Positions 32,946-44,625 of a stretch of 64,000 bases of DNA are shown here, in pieces. The notes beneath the pieces were generated by a model. The model was not told the DNA's origin, did not search any database, and saw only the letters and a list, made by a program, of their open reading frames with translations. This stretch comes from Owenia fusiformis (Eukaryota > Annelida > Polychaeta > Sabellida > Oweniidae), in NCBI GenBank assembly GCA_903813345.2, contig CAIIXF020000012.1, positions 21,650,184 to 21,714,183 on the forward strand, in the 5' to 3' direction. The translations under genes and the position numbers were made by a program. Each line of letters opens with the position of its first letter. Position 1 is the stretch's first letter.

Positions 32946-35348
32946 TACACCCAGCCGTAAACAGGTATGGGAATTATGTTATAATGATCATGACATAGAT
33001 AATGAGACGGAATGTAGCCTGTATAACTGTTGATTCCCGGGTTTTGTCTCTTCATTCTCATATTATCAAATTATCAAAAAATGATATTTTGATTCACAAA
33101 ACTGCACCGAAACATAGAAAAGTACATGAAGGCAACCGCATTTACAATCTATAGTTCTGAAAAAGCAGGATTACAAAAAGCCAGTTTCAAACTGAAGTTA
33201 AAAAGCCGGCTTTTTGATACCCAGTTTGTAAAATTCAAATTAGAATACTATCTTTATTTTCTATTTAAACTTAAATCAATTTATTATAAACAAACTATCC
33301 GGGCAAACTATGACCAAGCATCGAATATAGAAAACTCATGTAAATGAGTTATATAAGACAATGAAATCAACACTGATTGAAACATAAACACTATACAATT
33401 TTCTTTCGATTCCATTACCTGTCATATTTTTTTTTAATACCGACTTTACCGGGAGAAATTTAACATGGGCTTTAATTCAAAGGCAAGAATGTGTTTCGAT
33501 AACTTATTAAGCGGATTAAAAGCTGTTGGACGTTGCTCCAGTGATTTATATTTATGATTCTGAATTGATATGTGGATTATAATTGAAATCGAAAACATGA
33601 CCAAAAAAGTCTAGACTCCCATTTGCTTTGATCATGAGGAATTGGAAACAATCAAAGCGGCGATTTGAAAAAGTAAAAAATTGAATTCCCATGCATAATC
33701 CAAGATTTAATACAAACGGTGTAAACAGGTTGTTAGATTATAATACCTTCTCAGGAAGAATTAGGTTGCATTGAGAAGAGATAACAAGTTCAGCGGTGAA
33801 GCAAGCTTTCCGTCGGGGGGGGGGAGCAATATCCATACAAAACACGTGTTTGCACAAGCTATTTTTATTAGCAACTACAAGGAAGATCTCTCTTTTCTGG
33901 CGCGACTGTAAAGTTGTCCAAAATCATAATTATAGTAAAAATAGATCATTTCAAAATCCATCTAGTTGCTTATTATACACAGGTAAAGTCATATTCATTA
34001 AGAACAACGGACGGTACTTACATTCTTTAGTTGTATTGTTTTATCATGCTTAAAAGAAAAATACGCACAAGTAGTCTGTTTTATATTTGTATGCTCAGTT
34101 ATAAAATGAGCAGTGTAACTTAGAAATAGCTTAATATAGTCAGAAAGAAGCAATTATAATGTGTGAATATATTGCACAGTTACAGAGTATTGCGTTTGCA
34201 TATATTTGAGTATTCTTAACTTCACATATAATCAGTGCTTATTTGTGCTGTTCTACAAATAAAGGGGAGCAATACCTGAATATACAGAGTGTTCCATATA
34301 TGCAGCGAGTATTGTCTCTGTATTGTCTCTGTTTATATGTGCTGAGTATTTTTGCTGATTACTGCTGATTACAAGAGATTCTTACAAATAGACACTTCTT
34401 ATAACAAAGCAATATTCTCTATTTTATATAGTGTTTAGATCGGGTTAAATTGTGCGTTCGTCTCGTCTACACAACGTATCCGAGCAGTTCAATTACGTCC
34501 TTAATCAGTTTAAACCAGTTGACAATTAGTTGTACCTCGTTCTCAATACGTCCTAATGTGCTACTGCATTACCAAATTATGAGAACCTACTGTGATCCTT
34601 TATAAAAGGGAAGGAAGTTATTCGGTCGAGTTGGGTCTGTCTACGAACAGAATGAACGAGCTACAAACGGACTAGATTGGGGTACTCACGGCTGCAATTT
34701 ACGCCTGACTACACAACGTCGTAATATGTCCCTAGTAGGATTGAAGTACGACACTTCCGTTCGTAGTGTGTCCCCATCCCAATGCGTCCAGGTCGTCTTA
34801 AGTACGTTGTCACTCGTTCTGATTGCAGAACGTGACGATCACCTGGAAATTTTGAGCATGCTCTAAGTTCTGGAGGACCTACTCGTTCGAGTAGTTTCAT
34901 GAAGTTTGTAAACAGATCCCAAACGGTTCTTAGTGGGTTCTCAGTACGTCAAATCCGTTCGTGCACAGTTTAAGCCCGTTTTCGAGAACGTAGTGAGAAG
35001 TAGTTTGGTGTGATAGTAGGGTAAAAGGGCGATGTTAGATGTCTGTTGCCCATGCAATGAAATACTTTTTCAATACATATACCATTTGTCTAATATTTTG
35101 TATCCTCCAACACACTGGTTAAATTAACATTTCTGATGCATCACTTGTTTAAGATTTCGCTAGAAAGTGCCCCTCTTAAATGACTGACAATGAAAACATC
35201 TGACAAAATATTGTTATTTTTATGGTGGATTTGGGTTTTGCTGTCCAATATTTTGTATCCTCCAAACTTTAAGATTTCATCAGCACGGTGTTATAGCATG
35301 ACGGTTACGTGAAGGCGATTTGCAAAATTTTGCGGTAACGAACAAAAA

Positions 35349-35408
35349 ATGGCGGATGGGAAAGACAGCATGTCCTCTTTCTCGCCTGTAGGCAAGATTC
35401 ACAGATAA
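35349..35408 (+). CDS. Possible first exon or micro-ORF, MADGKDSMSSFSPV
   Basis: An ATG in an A-rich, Kozak-like context (AACAAAAAATGGCGG) opens a 19-codon frame to TAA 35406-35408, with a GTAGGC potential donor at 35388. No downstream exon is visible. ATGGCGG also occurs in the dispersed repeats, though the flanking sequence here is different. Weak candidate only. Confidence 0.15.
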   Translation: MADGKDSMSSFSPVGKIHR

Positions 35409-36538
35409 GATTTCCTTTTCAACTACTAACCTGTAAACTTACCGACTGAGATATCAAAGTTCATACTTTTTAGTCCATTCTCGTTTTTTCTCAGTATGCC
35501 TTTGAGCCACTCAAACTATTAACTACATGTATGTATGAGCAAGCCATAAAATGACAAATTCAGAACAGGAATGTGGTGTATATTGTAAATATGGTTAAGG
35601 ACCAGTGGTTTTCCTCATAGGTTTACATGTTAACCCCCATATTTGTTTGAACGACTATTTTCTAAGCGTGGAACAAAAGAAATCCCAATAAAGAAAATAA
35701 ATCTGTATCTTGATTATATTCCCTATAAAGTCCGCAACATTTCAATGTTATATCTCCATTACATTGGGTCAAAATTTGATGTCAAAATTGATCAATTTCA
35801 TGAAATGTAACAAAAATGGCAGATCCCATGTTAAACAAATGGGGAATGGTTGGGTTGCCATAAGTCATATGAGGAACGATCCATCCATCCGATTGCTTTC
35901 AAAATTAGAATTTTAAGAGACAATTAAATTTGCTATATTGTCCACTGGACAAAAATATGATTTAATTTTCCAGGTTTCACAAAAGTTAATGGTTTCAAAT
36001 TTAGTAATTCTTTTAAGGATCCTCTTATTGAAATAACATAGGTGGTCAGTGATGAGGTGGTTAAAATTACTATATATCGCTAATTTTACCAGTATAAGCT
36101 AGACATTTAGCATGTAAAATGTAAAACCATTCGATTTTCAACTCAGAAAGTTTTTTCAACAAATGTTTCACTGAATATATATCCCAAAATTTGAGTTACC
36201 CCTAAGCCACCATTCCCCATTAGGAAGGTAGGAAACATATGTTATTGACCAGTTAGAGATTATCGACGAACTTGATGCATAATTTGTTATGTTGTCCGAG
36301 TTTCCGAAGCAACATTTGATTTTTTGTCAAAAAATCACCATTAAAGCTGTTTTAAAGAAATAATAAGCAATATTTTCAAAATATAGCGAATGGTAATGGT
36401 AAACAGTTGTGTTGACATCAAGATAGCACATATTAATATCGTTGAATATGGGATCTGATACGGAATTTTTGAAAATCAATTCTTTTTCCTGTTTATTTCC
36501 CAGGGAAAATATCTTATTATGGAATAAAATATGATATA

Positions 36539-37385
36539 CACTCCCCTCCATAAGTTTGGCAACCTTAGCTCCTTCATTTAACTACATGTTAAAGCCTCTT
36601 TACGTTTGAATTTTTATTTACATAACATGTGAAGAAAAAACTTATAATATTGATGAAAATGGAACTTTACTTCATTTCCAATTCCTCCAAATCTTCCCAC
36701 TTTTTTCCTCAGTTACAATAGATCGAAAATTGATGATAAATTTAATGAAATTTTGAAAATCGTCATTTCCATGTAATCCAATGGAAATTGGTGGGTTCGG
36801 GGCAAATCTGATTTCAGGATATCTAGCCAGTGAAAGATTCACCAAAAAATATTGAATTCTCTAACTTTTTTGTACGCTAAGTGTTCAGTTTACTTTATAA
36901 ATACTAAAGTTGCAGAGCTTCAAAGTCATTTTTGAAAATCATTTTTCGCATCCTGTGTTATTTCAATGGGAGGAGTTTTTTGAAAGATAATTTTAGACCT
37001 ATAACTTTTTTAAACCTGAAGAAACGTATCATTTTTTATTAAATAAAGTTAGCAAATTCAATTAACTACCTAACTTGTATATTTTGCAAGAACTCAGATG
37101 GATGAATATTCTGTCATATGACTTGCGGCAAACCTACCATTTCCCATTGGTTTACATGGGAATGTCAATTTTCAAAATTTCATCAGATTTATCATCAATT
37201 TCCGACCTTTGAGGGAAAAAGTGGGAAAATTTGGAGGCATTGGAAATGAAGTCAAATTACATTTCCATCAATTTTATACGTGTTTTCCTCGCCGGTTATG
37301 TAAATAAAAATTCAAACATAAAGAGGCTTTAACACGTAGTTCAATGGGAGGGGGGCTAATGTTGCCAAACGTTGAGAGGGGAGTG
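36539..37385. mobile_element. Foldback/MITE element, 847 bp, TA-flanked
   Basis: Inverted arms of about 250 bases begin CACTCCCCTCCATAAGTTTG (left) and end CGTTGAGAGGGGAGTG (right), each next to TA. Arms share GTTAAAGCCTCTTTA, TTTGAATTTTTATTTACATA, TTCATTTCCAAT, CTCCAAAT and AATTGATGATAAAT on the left with reverse complements on the right. The interior (about 36830-37100) has no ORF. Tc1/mariner-type target choice is suggested by the TA flanks. Confidence 0.75.
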
Positions 37386-37389
37386 TAAG

Positions 37390-38900
37390 TTACATGATAT
37401 AAGCTAAAACTAAAAGAAGGGCCTGGGTGCCAGGGACTAATAAAGATTATTCTCAAGAGCACAAATTCTTTGCAATTACTCCTTTCCTTTCTGTATGCAT
37501 GTCAAACCCAATCATGTCATATTGATCGTAAGATTGGTGACAGGGATATATTATTCATATTCTGGAAAGATTGTGTAAGATAATATCAGCTAAACTTTTT
37601 GGCCAAAATCCATCAATATTTTCTTAGAGATATAGATTTTTTGAAAATAATGGAAATGGGAAAACCTTTTTAAAATCTATGTTTGTGTGATCTTTCCAAT
37701 CCAATGAGCATATTCTGTCTCAGTGTATTGAAAGTTAATGGTGGGTTAAACGAAATCTTGATTTACTGCAACCATGCCTCGGAGCGTCAGCATTTCACTG
37801 ACTCTTGTCAAATTCCCAAGTCCCCCCTTCTATCCTCTCTCAATCATGAATTTTAGTTGGACAAAATAAGCCACGTGACCAAATTAAGCATGCTGGTCTA
37901 CAGTCATGTAGCGGGACGTTGTGGTCACGGTTACTAGATAGATGAAGTATCTGACGAGGGGGTCATAATAGAAATACCACACGAGAAGACATGACCTACG
38001 AATACTTTTCTACCATAAATAAATAGGATGTGTTGGAGTGCTTCAAGTGAGCTGCCCTAGATATCACAAAACTATGCGACGATAATGTGATTGTTCTCTG
38101 ATATAGGCATCTCCGCTATAAAACGACATACCAAATGTAAGTTGTCAAACTCTGTATCATTCATATAGCTGCGATGGTCTTTCATTTGTATTCGTTGGGT
38201 ATATTCTGAAGGATGTCAGACCCGAATCCAGGGGGAGGGGGGAGTCGGGGAAACTCTGTGTCATTTATGTAGGCTGCGAGTCTTTCATTTGAACTCGTTG
38301 TTTATGTTCTAGAGGAGGTGGATAATAATGCTTCACAAGCCCAATACATACTTGGTCCAAGGGGATTTCACTTCTTTACATACGTACAAGTATAGCAGTC
38401 AAGTCCGATCTGGAAGGATGGTCAAAGCCCTTTACAACAATATATCCATTGAACTTGTGAAATAACTATGGACACTCTATGTCGTGTTATATGGTTATAT
38501 GTGAAAACGGAGTTTCAAAATTCGCAGATAAAAATTCCATCTCTTGGATTGTACATGTACTTGCGTCGCTTATTAAAACTTATTTTGACATAACAGCTGG
38601 ACATAATACTACAGTCATCTCTATAACCCGAGACTAACATTTTTATGATGGTCTCAGCCATAACCAATAGAGTACAAGCTTCATTTTTCACTCATGTCAA
38701 ACTGACTATGCAAATACTGAAAATATACCAATTATCTTCATGCGAGTCATATTTCAATACATACTCGAGGACTCGTTTTCAATAATGATACAAGGACTCG
38801 TCTTTGGAGGGTTGTGCAGCAGACTGAGTTAAACATCTAAACAGCGAACACCATGCTTGGTTAAGTATCCCCCATGCCAAAGTTGTGTAAGATGGCTGCA
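37390..38900. other. Intergenic stretch, nothing recognised
   Basis: No exon-like ORF. Short similar phrases recur at 38140-38200 and 38250-38310 (AACTCTGTNTCATTNATNTA, then TTTCATTTGNANTCGTTG), a partial local duplication. Confidence 0.4.
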
Positions 38901-38914
38901 TCGGGAATTAGTTT

Positions 38915-39605
38915 TGGTTGGATCCGGGGGGGGGGCATGGGGCCCGGGCCCCCTTTTAGTTTTTGGGCCCCAAAATAATAGGGCTTCAAAAATGGGCCTT
39001 TTGGCTTATTATCAAAAACTTGGCTTCAATTTTTCAAAAGGTTCAGTATGGCAAGTGATTTTAGATAGTCATACCATGAGTACTTTCTTGGCATAAATAC
39101 AGTGGTTGTTATTAGAACAGTATCTTTTCTTTCAAGTGAAGTACCCATAATGATAAAAATATAAATCGAACAATTCGAAAATTTATTACTAAAGACCCCA
39201 TGTCAATTTTTTTTTAAATGTTGAACCTATTTACTCAAAAGAGGATCTTTTCTATGGGATATGTGTTTTTAACTTTAACGCATTTCAATACACATCCCCT
39301 TTTCAGATATGATAGTGTAGAAGAAACTTTCGATATGTTCAAATTGAGATAAACAAGATCCTCTTTTTAGAAAATGAGCCTAACATTTTTAAAAAAGTGC
39401 CAAAGAAAACAGATTGTTTTAATAAAAACCACAGTATTGATCGACCCACGAAAGTACCCATAGTGAAAGATATGACCGTCTAAAATCACTTGCCATACTG
39501 CACAGGGACCTTTGTGCCCAAATTTTCGGTTTAGGGGCCCAAATTTCTTTTCCGCGCAAATTTTTATTTCCAGACTCAAAAGTTAATTTCTGGATCCGCC
39601 ACTGC
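38915..39605. mobile_element. hAT-like inverted-repeat element, about 0.7 kb
   Basis: The right end, read inward, begins CAGTGGCGGATCCAG; the left end has GGTTGGATCCGGGGGGGGGG followed by GGGCCCGGGCCCCC. The arms match inward: GTATGGCAAGTGATTTTAGA (39045-39065) and its reverse complement at 39480-39500, then GTACTTTC and ACAGTGGTTGTTATTA against ACTGTGGTTTTTATTA. No transposase. Ends of this type are typical of hAT-derived non-autonomous elements. Confidence 0.6.
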
Positions 39606-39716
39606 TGTATACATCCATATTGCTAGGTATTTTATGTTACATGTAGTTGTTCATTTTACGTACATTTGTTTTAATATAAAATATAATTAAAATGTATGTC
39701 CAATAATTAATTACTA

Positions 39717-40817
39717 GTACCCCGGACAGGTTGAATGATGCAGTTGTGTTTTTACTCTATATTTCCAATAGAACAACCATTCTTAATGAAATTTTTGTAT
39801 TTGATTCTGGAGACAATTTCCAACATGGAAAATAAATATTTTAACAAAATTCGAAATTTTATGATTTTTATCGGCTTTTTCAAAAATATGCCACTGTCAA
39901 TAAAATACAGTTTTTTCTTGAACAATTGAACTTTTAACGTCATCTCAAAAATTGTCAAGCTATTGAACTTTTGGCCGCCTAAAGTCTTTCCAGATGTATT
40001 TGATGCCGTATTAATTACGGCTGATTATTGTTATTCATTTTTGTCAAATTCAATAGGCCTAATGTTATTACAATGCATTAGGCCAATGAAAAACTTGTCA
40101 CTCTGGGTCAAGTTTCCTCGGATAACGCACCTTTTTCGCCACTGTTTTTTCCGCCGCTGTCACTCAGCATGCAACCATGTGGCACGTAAATTGTACCATG
40201 CTTTGAATATGTCAGGTTTCCCTGACAATTTCATGATAGAATGTGACACACCTATATTAACGTCTCTGAAAGATCTAATGCCAGAAACACTTGAAGTTGG
40301 AGATTTGTAATGTTTTACCTCATTTTGGACAGTATTGAACAGTTCGATCAGGTTGAACTCCTGTCCATTGACAAGAAGATTGACCTCCTCAATTTGGGCT
40401 TAATCTAGGGAACGCTTCACAAAGTGAGACCCAGAGCAACACGTTTTTTATTGGTCTAATGCACTGTAATAATATTGAATATGACTAAAGTGAATAACAA
40501 TAATCAGCCATAATTATTAATATGGCAACAAATATATCTGGAAAGACTTTAAGCGGCCAAAAAATTATATAGCTAGATAATATTTAGAATGACGTAATAA
40601 GTTCAATTGTTCAAGCAAAAACCTGTATTTTATTGACAGTGGCATCTTTTTGAAAAAAGCCGATAAAAATCATAAAATTTGGAATTTCGTTAAAATATTT
40701 ATTTTCCATGTTGGGAATTGTCTCTAGAATAAATCTTTAAAATTTCAATAAGAATGGTTGTTCCATTGCATATATAGAGTAAAAACACGACTGCATCATT
40801 CAACCTGTCCGGGGTAC
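39717..40817. mobile_element. Inverted-repeat element, 1.1 kb, TA-flanked, with possible captured exon
   Basis: The ends GTACCCCGGACAGGTTGAAT and ATTCAACCTGTCCGGGGTAC are inverted and abut TA at both sides. Arms run about 400 bases (to about 40115, and from about 40425), with shared TGACAGTGGCAT-type, GAAAGACTTTA/TAAAGTCTTTC and TTATTACAATGCATTAGGCC segments. Arms are diverged by perhaps 10-15%. The central 310 bases are single-copy and contain an exon-like segment (listed separately). Confidence 0.8.
40169..40309 (+). pseudogene. Exon-like coding fragment inside the inverted-repeat element
   Basis: A long pyrimidine-rich tract ending CACTCAG precedes an open frame CNHVARKLYHALNMSGFPDN, then FMIECDTPILTSLKDLMPET, LEVGDL and a TAA stop. 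A 3' splice site plus stop without a donor is what a captured terminal exon would look like. The wider ORF starting at 39963 runs through the repeat arm and is probably not coding. The parent gene was not recognised. Confidence 0.35.
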
Positions 40818-40819
40818 TA

Positions 40820-42290
40820 TGTATATGCATGTATTGTTGAGTTCTTTTGTCATAAATCAGTGCTTAAATTTGGGTTTTACCATTTTCTAAAATCTTGTTA
40901 GATATAACCACGTCGATGTCGCAGACACTTCTGATTGCGGCGTGCGAAGTTGTTAATTACGCGGACACGTACTCGACTCTCTTGGGATATGTGACTCTGA
41001 TCTTTTTTCAGGTCGTCCTACGTCCTACGGCGGGATGCTCCTACGTCTTCCTAATGCTGTCCAAGATTTCCTCATTAGGCATAAGGTTTGATTGACAGAT
41101 CAGTAGATGTGACCTTGAGTGGGCCCGACACTCAGCGGACTTGAAAGCCCCAGATTTCTATCTGTGGGGTTAATTGAAGGACCGTTGTTTATGAAAACCA
41201 TCCCAAGACAACCAGACACCTGAAACGTTACGTTGGTCATATCGAACATGTTTTATGAAAGGTTATCAACTCGGCATACTATGAGTGAAATATAAAGCAG
41301 ATATCTTCTCATTAGTTATTAGTTATAGATATGACGAACAACGATGACCAGTTTTACAATGTTCCAGTCTCAAAGCCAATGATCATTGATGGAATACATA
41401 CGACTGTAAATGGTATAATTCACGTGAGTCAACAATCCATGTTGATTCAATGGAAAGTGAAGTATAATCAAACGATTGTACTGGAATAATTCTCCAGTGT
41501 TATCACAATATCAACACCTGCGACTATGATCTTGTTAACGATGTAATCCGTGGTGTGTATACACACTTCACCAAATTGTAAAATATACATTATAATCAGT
41601 TCTATATCTGAACTTGTGTAACTTGATTCATACGTATGATTAAATGTTTTCATTTGGATTTGGATGTTTGTATTTATGCTGATTTTCATTTGTACTTCCA
41701 GTCAGTGTTACACGAACCGTGATCATTGAAGGTTGAACGAATAAATTCAGGTGCATTCTTTTGGGATATCATTGTACTCGACATATCGCGAACCAATGGA
41801 CAATAACATCAATAACAGGATATTATGTCAAACACCACACATTGATGACTCGTGGATGACAAACGACCGTAAACGATAAAATGACGATAGCGGCGAATTA
41901 ATATCAAATCTAGCAAACTCATGGAATGCGTTGAGACAATCGACGCAAAAGCTTGTAAAACCAAATTATGTAAACCAGCATTCCCCATTCAAAGGGCTAA
42001 TCTAAAATCAATTTGGAATAACTTGGCGCATACCTGACAATCATCAACAGTAAAGGGACATTCCACATTTGACCTGTTGATGTTATGTAGCTCTCATTTC
42101 AGGCAAGTTTCTTTATATTCAGGAATGTTTTGGGTCAGTTAGCCCATTTTGGTGTTTGACGAATATATATTGAACGAAGCAGCCGCATTCTAATACACGT
42201 TTTACATATAATTTCATGTACCTGGTATGTGACCAACCAAGGAGAATATAATGAATGTATGTATGAGATGAACTAGGATTACCACTGAAT
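40820..42290. other. Upstream region of the GPCR gene, nothing recognised
   Basis: No exon-like ORF or repeat ends. Direct phrases such as ACTCGTGGATGACAAACGAC are unique in the window. The promoter of the GPCR gene should lie here or in an upstream exon. Confidence 0.35.
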
Positions 42291-43607
42291 ATGTCAAATA
42301 CAACAACGGGAGTATCAAATGTGACAGCTTCCTTAGCTGCACATCACGCAAACAATAATGGAACTACAGACTCTAGTTTTGAGAAGTGGACATGCTCATT
42401 AGGAAATGGCACTACTATTAGCACATGCGCTTTATCAACTGATAGGAATGCTACCGTTATATACGCAACAGAAGCCACATTATTTGACAACCATAACTCA
42501 TCAACCATAAATAATATTACACAATTGGAGTGTCGCGATGGATCAACATGCATTGCTGAAATTATCATATCAATAATCATCATAGTAGCAATAGTGTTTG
42601 GTGTCATCGGAAGCATACTTAGCATTGCAGTATGGAGCAAAAAGGACATGTATACCGTTAATTTCACAAATTTTTTGATATCTCTTTCTGTTGCCGATTT
42701 ACTGATGTTATTATGTCGACTTCCGGTAATGGTCTACAACACATGTGCGTTGATGACTTCTGGTATATCTATTGAATACGAGGAGTTTGCGTGGCAAGTT
42801 TACTATAATTACTCATTAGTGATCATGGAGTTGTTCTTCACCATATCTGCATGGTCGTTGACTGCCGCGTCTTTCGTCAGATACCTCGCATTCTGTCATC
42901 CATTCACAGCCAAGCGGATAATAACAAAACAGAAATCGCGCGTGGTTTTACACGTGATATGGGTCTTGTCTGCCCTGATAAACTTGCCAGTGATTTTTCT
43001 AAGCTTTGATAGAAGTCTTGCCACGTACCAGGGAAATATTGTCAACATTGTTGTAATTGTAAAGGGAGATGACATTCTGAACATCTATACTCAAGTAAAG
43101 GATGTCTTCACGACGTTTGTACCATGGTTCGTGTTAATGTATTGCATCATACGACTTTCCATTGTATTCAAAAGACAGCAGCACGTGGCCAGGAGGCTTT
43201 CTATCGGTGCGACTTGCCGTAATATTCAGATTCGACAGTCACGAGAACAGAACGTTCTCTGCCTTACGTTAATAGGGAATTCAATAGTGTTCTGCCTAAT
43301 CTACTTCCCTATCTTCTTGCCTTCTCCAACAACATCCACACTCTACACCAACATCACCCATATGCTGGGTTACCTGTACAGTGATACTCACTTTATCCTT
43401 TACCTAGTTACAAACAGACGCTTTAGGAAAACGCTATTCAATATATGTACTCTCAACAAGGCCAGGGACAGCCGTGTGCGAAGGCCACAATCACGACATT
43501 CTACTGAACTAACTTTCGGCAGCAAAAACAGCCTCGATGAGTTAGCTCAATCTACAACGAACATTTCGGTTATTTCCATCAAGATGCTCGAGGACGATTT
43601 TACGTAG
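42291..43607 (+). CDS. Atypical class A (rhodopsin-like) GPCR, single exon
   Basis: 438 residues without introns. The extracellular N-terminus (about 1-88) has seven N-glycosylation sequons (N3, N10, N23, N39, N53, N69, N75). Helices by hydropathy: TM1 89-115, TM2 125-148 with LSVADLLML (conserved Asp 136), TM3 170-195, TM4 217-238 with Trp 224, TM5 270-293, TM6 321-343 with Pro 340, TM7 355-373, then a basic helix-8 start NRRFRKTL and a Ser/Thr-rich tail. The TM2 and TM3/ICL2 pattern (RYLAFCHPFTA) resembles neuropeptide receptors of the FMRFamide/TRH-like group. Departures: DRY is Val-Arg-Tyr (196-198), NPxxY is HFILY (367-371), the CWxP toggle Trp is Tyr 338, and the TM3 Cys (position 172 is Tyr) and any ECL2 Cys are missing. 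Ligand and signalling cannot be told. The ATG at 42291 is the first in frame. Confidence 0.85.
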   Translation: MSNTTTGVSNVTASLAAHHANNNGTTDSSFEKWTCSLGNGTTISTCALSTDRNATVIYATEATLFDNHNSSTINNITQLECRDGSTCIAEIIISIIIIVAIVFGVIGSILSIAVWSKKDMYTVNFTNFLISLSVADLLMLLCRLPVMVYNTCALMTSGISIEYEEFAWQVYYNYSLVIMELFFTISAWSLTAASFVRYLAFCHPFTAKRIITKQKSRVVLHVIWVLSALINLPVIFLSFDRSLATYQGNIVNIVVIVKGDDILNIYTQVKDVFTTFVPWFVLMYCIIRLSIVFKRQQHVARRLSIGATCRNIQIRQSREQNVLCLTLIGNSIVFCLIYFPIFLPSPTTSTLYTNITHMLGYLYSDTHFILYLVTNRRFRKTLFNICTLNKARDSRVRRPQSRHSTELTFGSKNSLDELAQSTTNISVISIKMLEDDFT

Positions 43608-43609
43608 TG

Positions 43610-44600
43610 CCTCGTCAGCATTGGACCGCTACAGTAGATATATTAAGAGAATAGATGGGGTATGAATGATTTTATCATTCTGAAGACCTGAGACTAACGT
43701 CTCAGTGTAGAACTAATAGCATTTTCAACAAACCCACGGGAGCGTTTTTCGTACCAAAGCTTGTCTGCCATTATCAGAATTACAAGAACTAGTAAAATGT
43801 TAAATGTTTGGAAGTACTTTGAATTTAAAAACTAAGCAAAGAAATGACTATATGAATTGCAACAGTATATAAAAATAGAAACATAATATTTGTACTTGTC
43901 CTAACTTTTGTAATTTCAGATAGTTATGTATAATGTGCAGCAAAGCTGTTGCCTTTTGTAATTTAGGGAGTTTCAGCCATGTTAAATTTTTTCGAAAATG
44001 GCAGAGAAGCATCAAAATATAAGAGGCCATAGATGATATCTAAACTACAAAACAAACTAAAATAAACAAAAGTTAGGACTTGTATAAATGTTTCTATTTT
44101 TACATATACTGTCTTCTATATATATGGTCCTTTGATTGCTTATTTCTTAAATTCAAAGTACTTAGAAACATTAAAAATTTTACTGTACATGTACAGGACA
44201 AAGAACTAAGCTACAAACAACTACTGCATATCTCTCTATCTACCTGGGGGCCATTAACGGAAACTTTGTAAAATTAAGAATTCATAAAGTCCATTGTTCT
44301 CTTACTGTGACATCATTATAACCATGGTTACTACAATTGACTTACAAATTCGTAACTTTATCAAGTTTCTGTTAATGACCCCCCGATGCCTTAATTACGA
44401 CCTTGGACCGTGAGGAGATGTAGTTTACCGTTTTAAAGCCTACTGCATGTCACTGGTGACTTATCGTGGTCTTCTCATATCATTTGCACCAGTATTACAT
44501 TTGTTAAAAGCCATTGAACATATACGATATCATCACTATCCTACACTTAGTGTACTAAATGTATAATAACATTAAAAAATAAATTTGATATTTATTGGCA
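43610..44600. other. GPCR 3' flank, nothing recognised
   Basis: AT-rich with no exon-like frames. A weak inverted similarity exists between about 43850-43920 (AAAATAGAAAC, TTTGTACTTGTCCTAACTTT) and about 44065-44100 (AAAGTTAGGACTTGTATAAA, GTTTCTATTTTT), suggesting a small foldback element. Confidence 0.4.
43855..44105. mobile_element. Small inverted-repeat element, about 250 bp
   Basis: The left end ACAGTATATAAAAATAGAAA and the right end TTTCTATTTTTACATATACT are near-inverse, and the arms continue with TTGTACTTGTCCTAACTTTT against AAAAGTTAGGACTTGTATAA. The short interior contains AATGGCAGAGAAGCATC. No ORF. Confidence 0.5.
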
Positions 44601-44625
44601 GAATGAATAACCGGATATACCCCGA

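Larger units (their letters stand above)
28541..35030. mobile_element. Possible large DNA element with long degenerate inverted ends
   Basis: The left end (28541 onward) reads CCCCCCTATCATAGCAAACT and then AGTTCTTACC; the reverse complement of the right end (35030 inward) reads ACCCTACTATCACACCAAAC and then TACTTCTCACTACG. Similar content continues inward on both sides for roughly 700-1000 bases. Both have ACGTTCGT/CAGTTTAAA-type motifs (AAACGGGCT on both sides, GAAGTTCGTAAACAGA against GAAGTTTGTAAACAGA), then GCTGCATATATGGAACAC (left GCATATATGGAACACAAATA). The 4.5-kb interior has no ORF above 85 residues, so no transposase is visible. It could equally be two opposed copies of one repeat. Confidence 0.4.

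Noticed and set aside
39963-40310. 115-residue ORF taken as a gene
   Set aside because: Its first half lies in the inverted arm of a transposable element; only the part after the acceptor near 40169 looks coding.
44080-44271. 63-residue ORF MYKCFYFYIYCLLYIWSFDC as a membrane peptide gene
   Set aside because: Overlaps the arm of a small inverted-repeat element and is AT-driven hydrophobic sequence with no splice or signal context.
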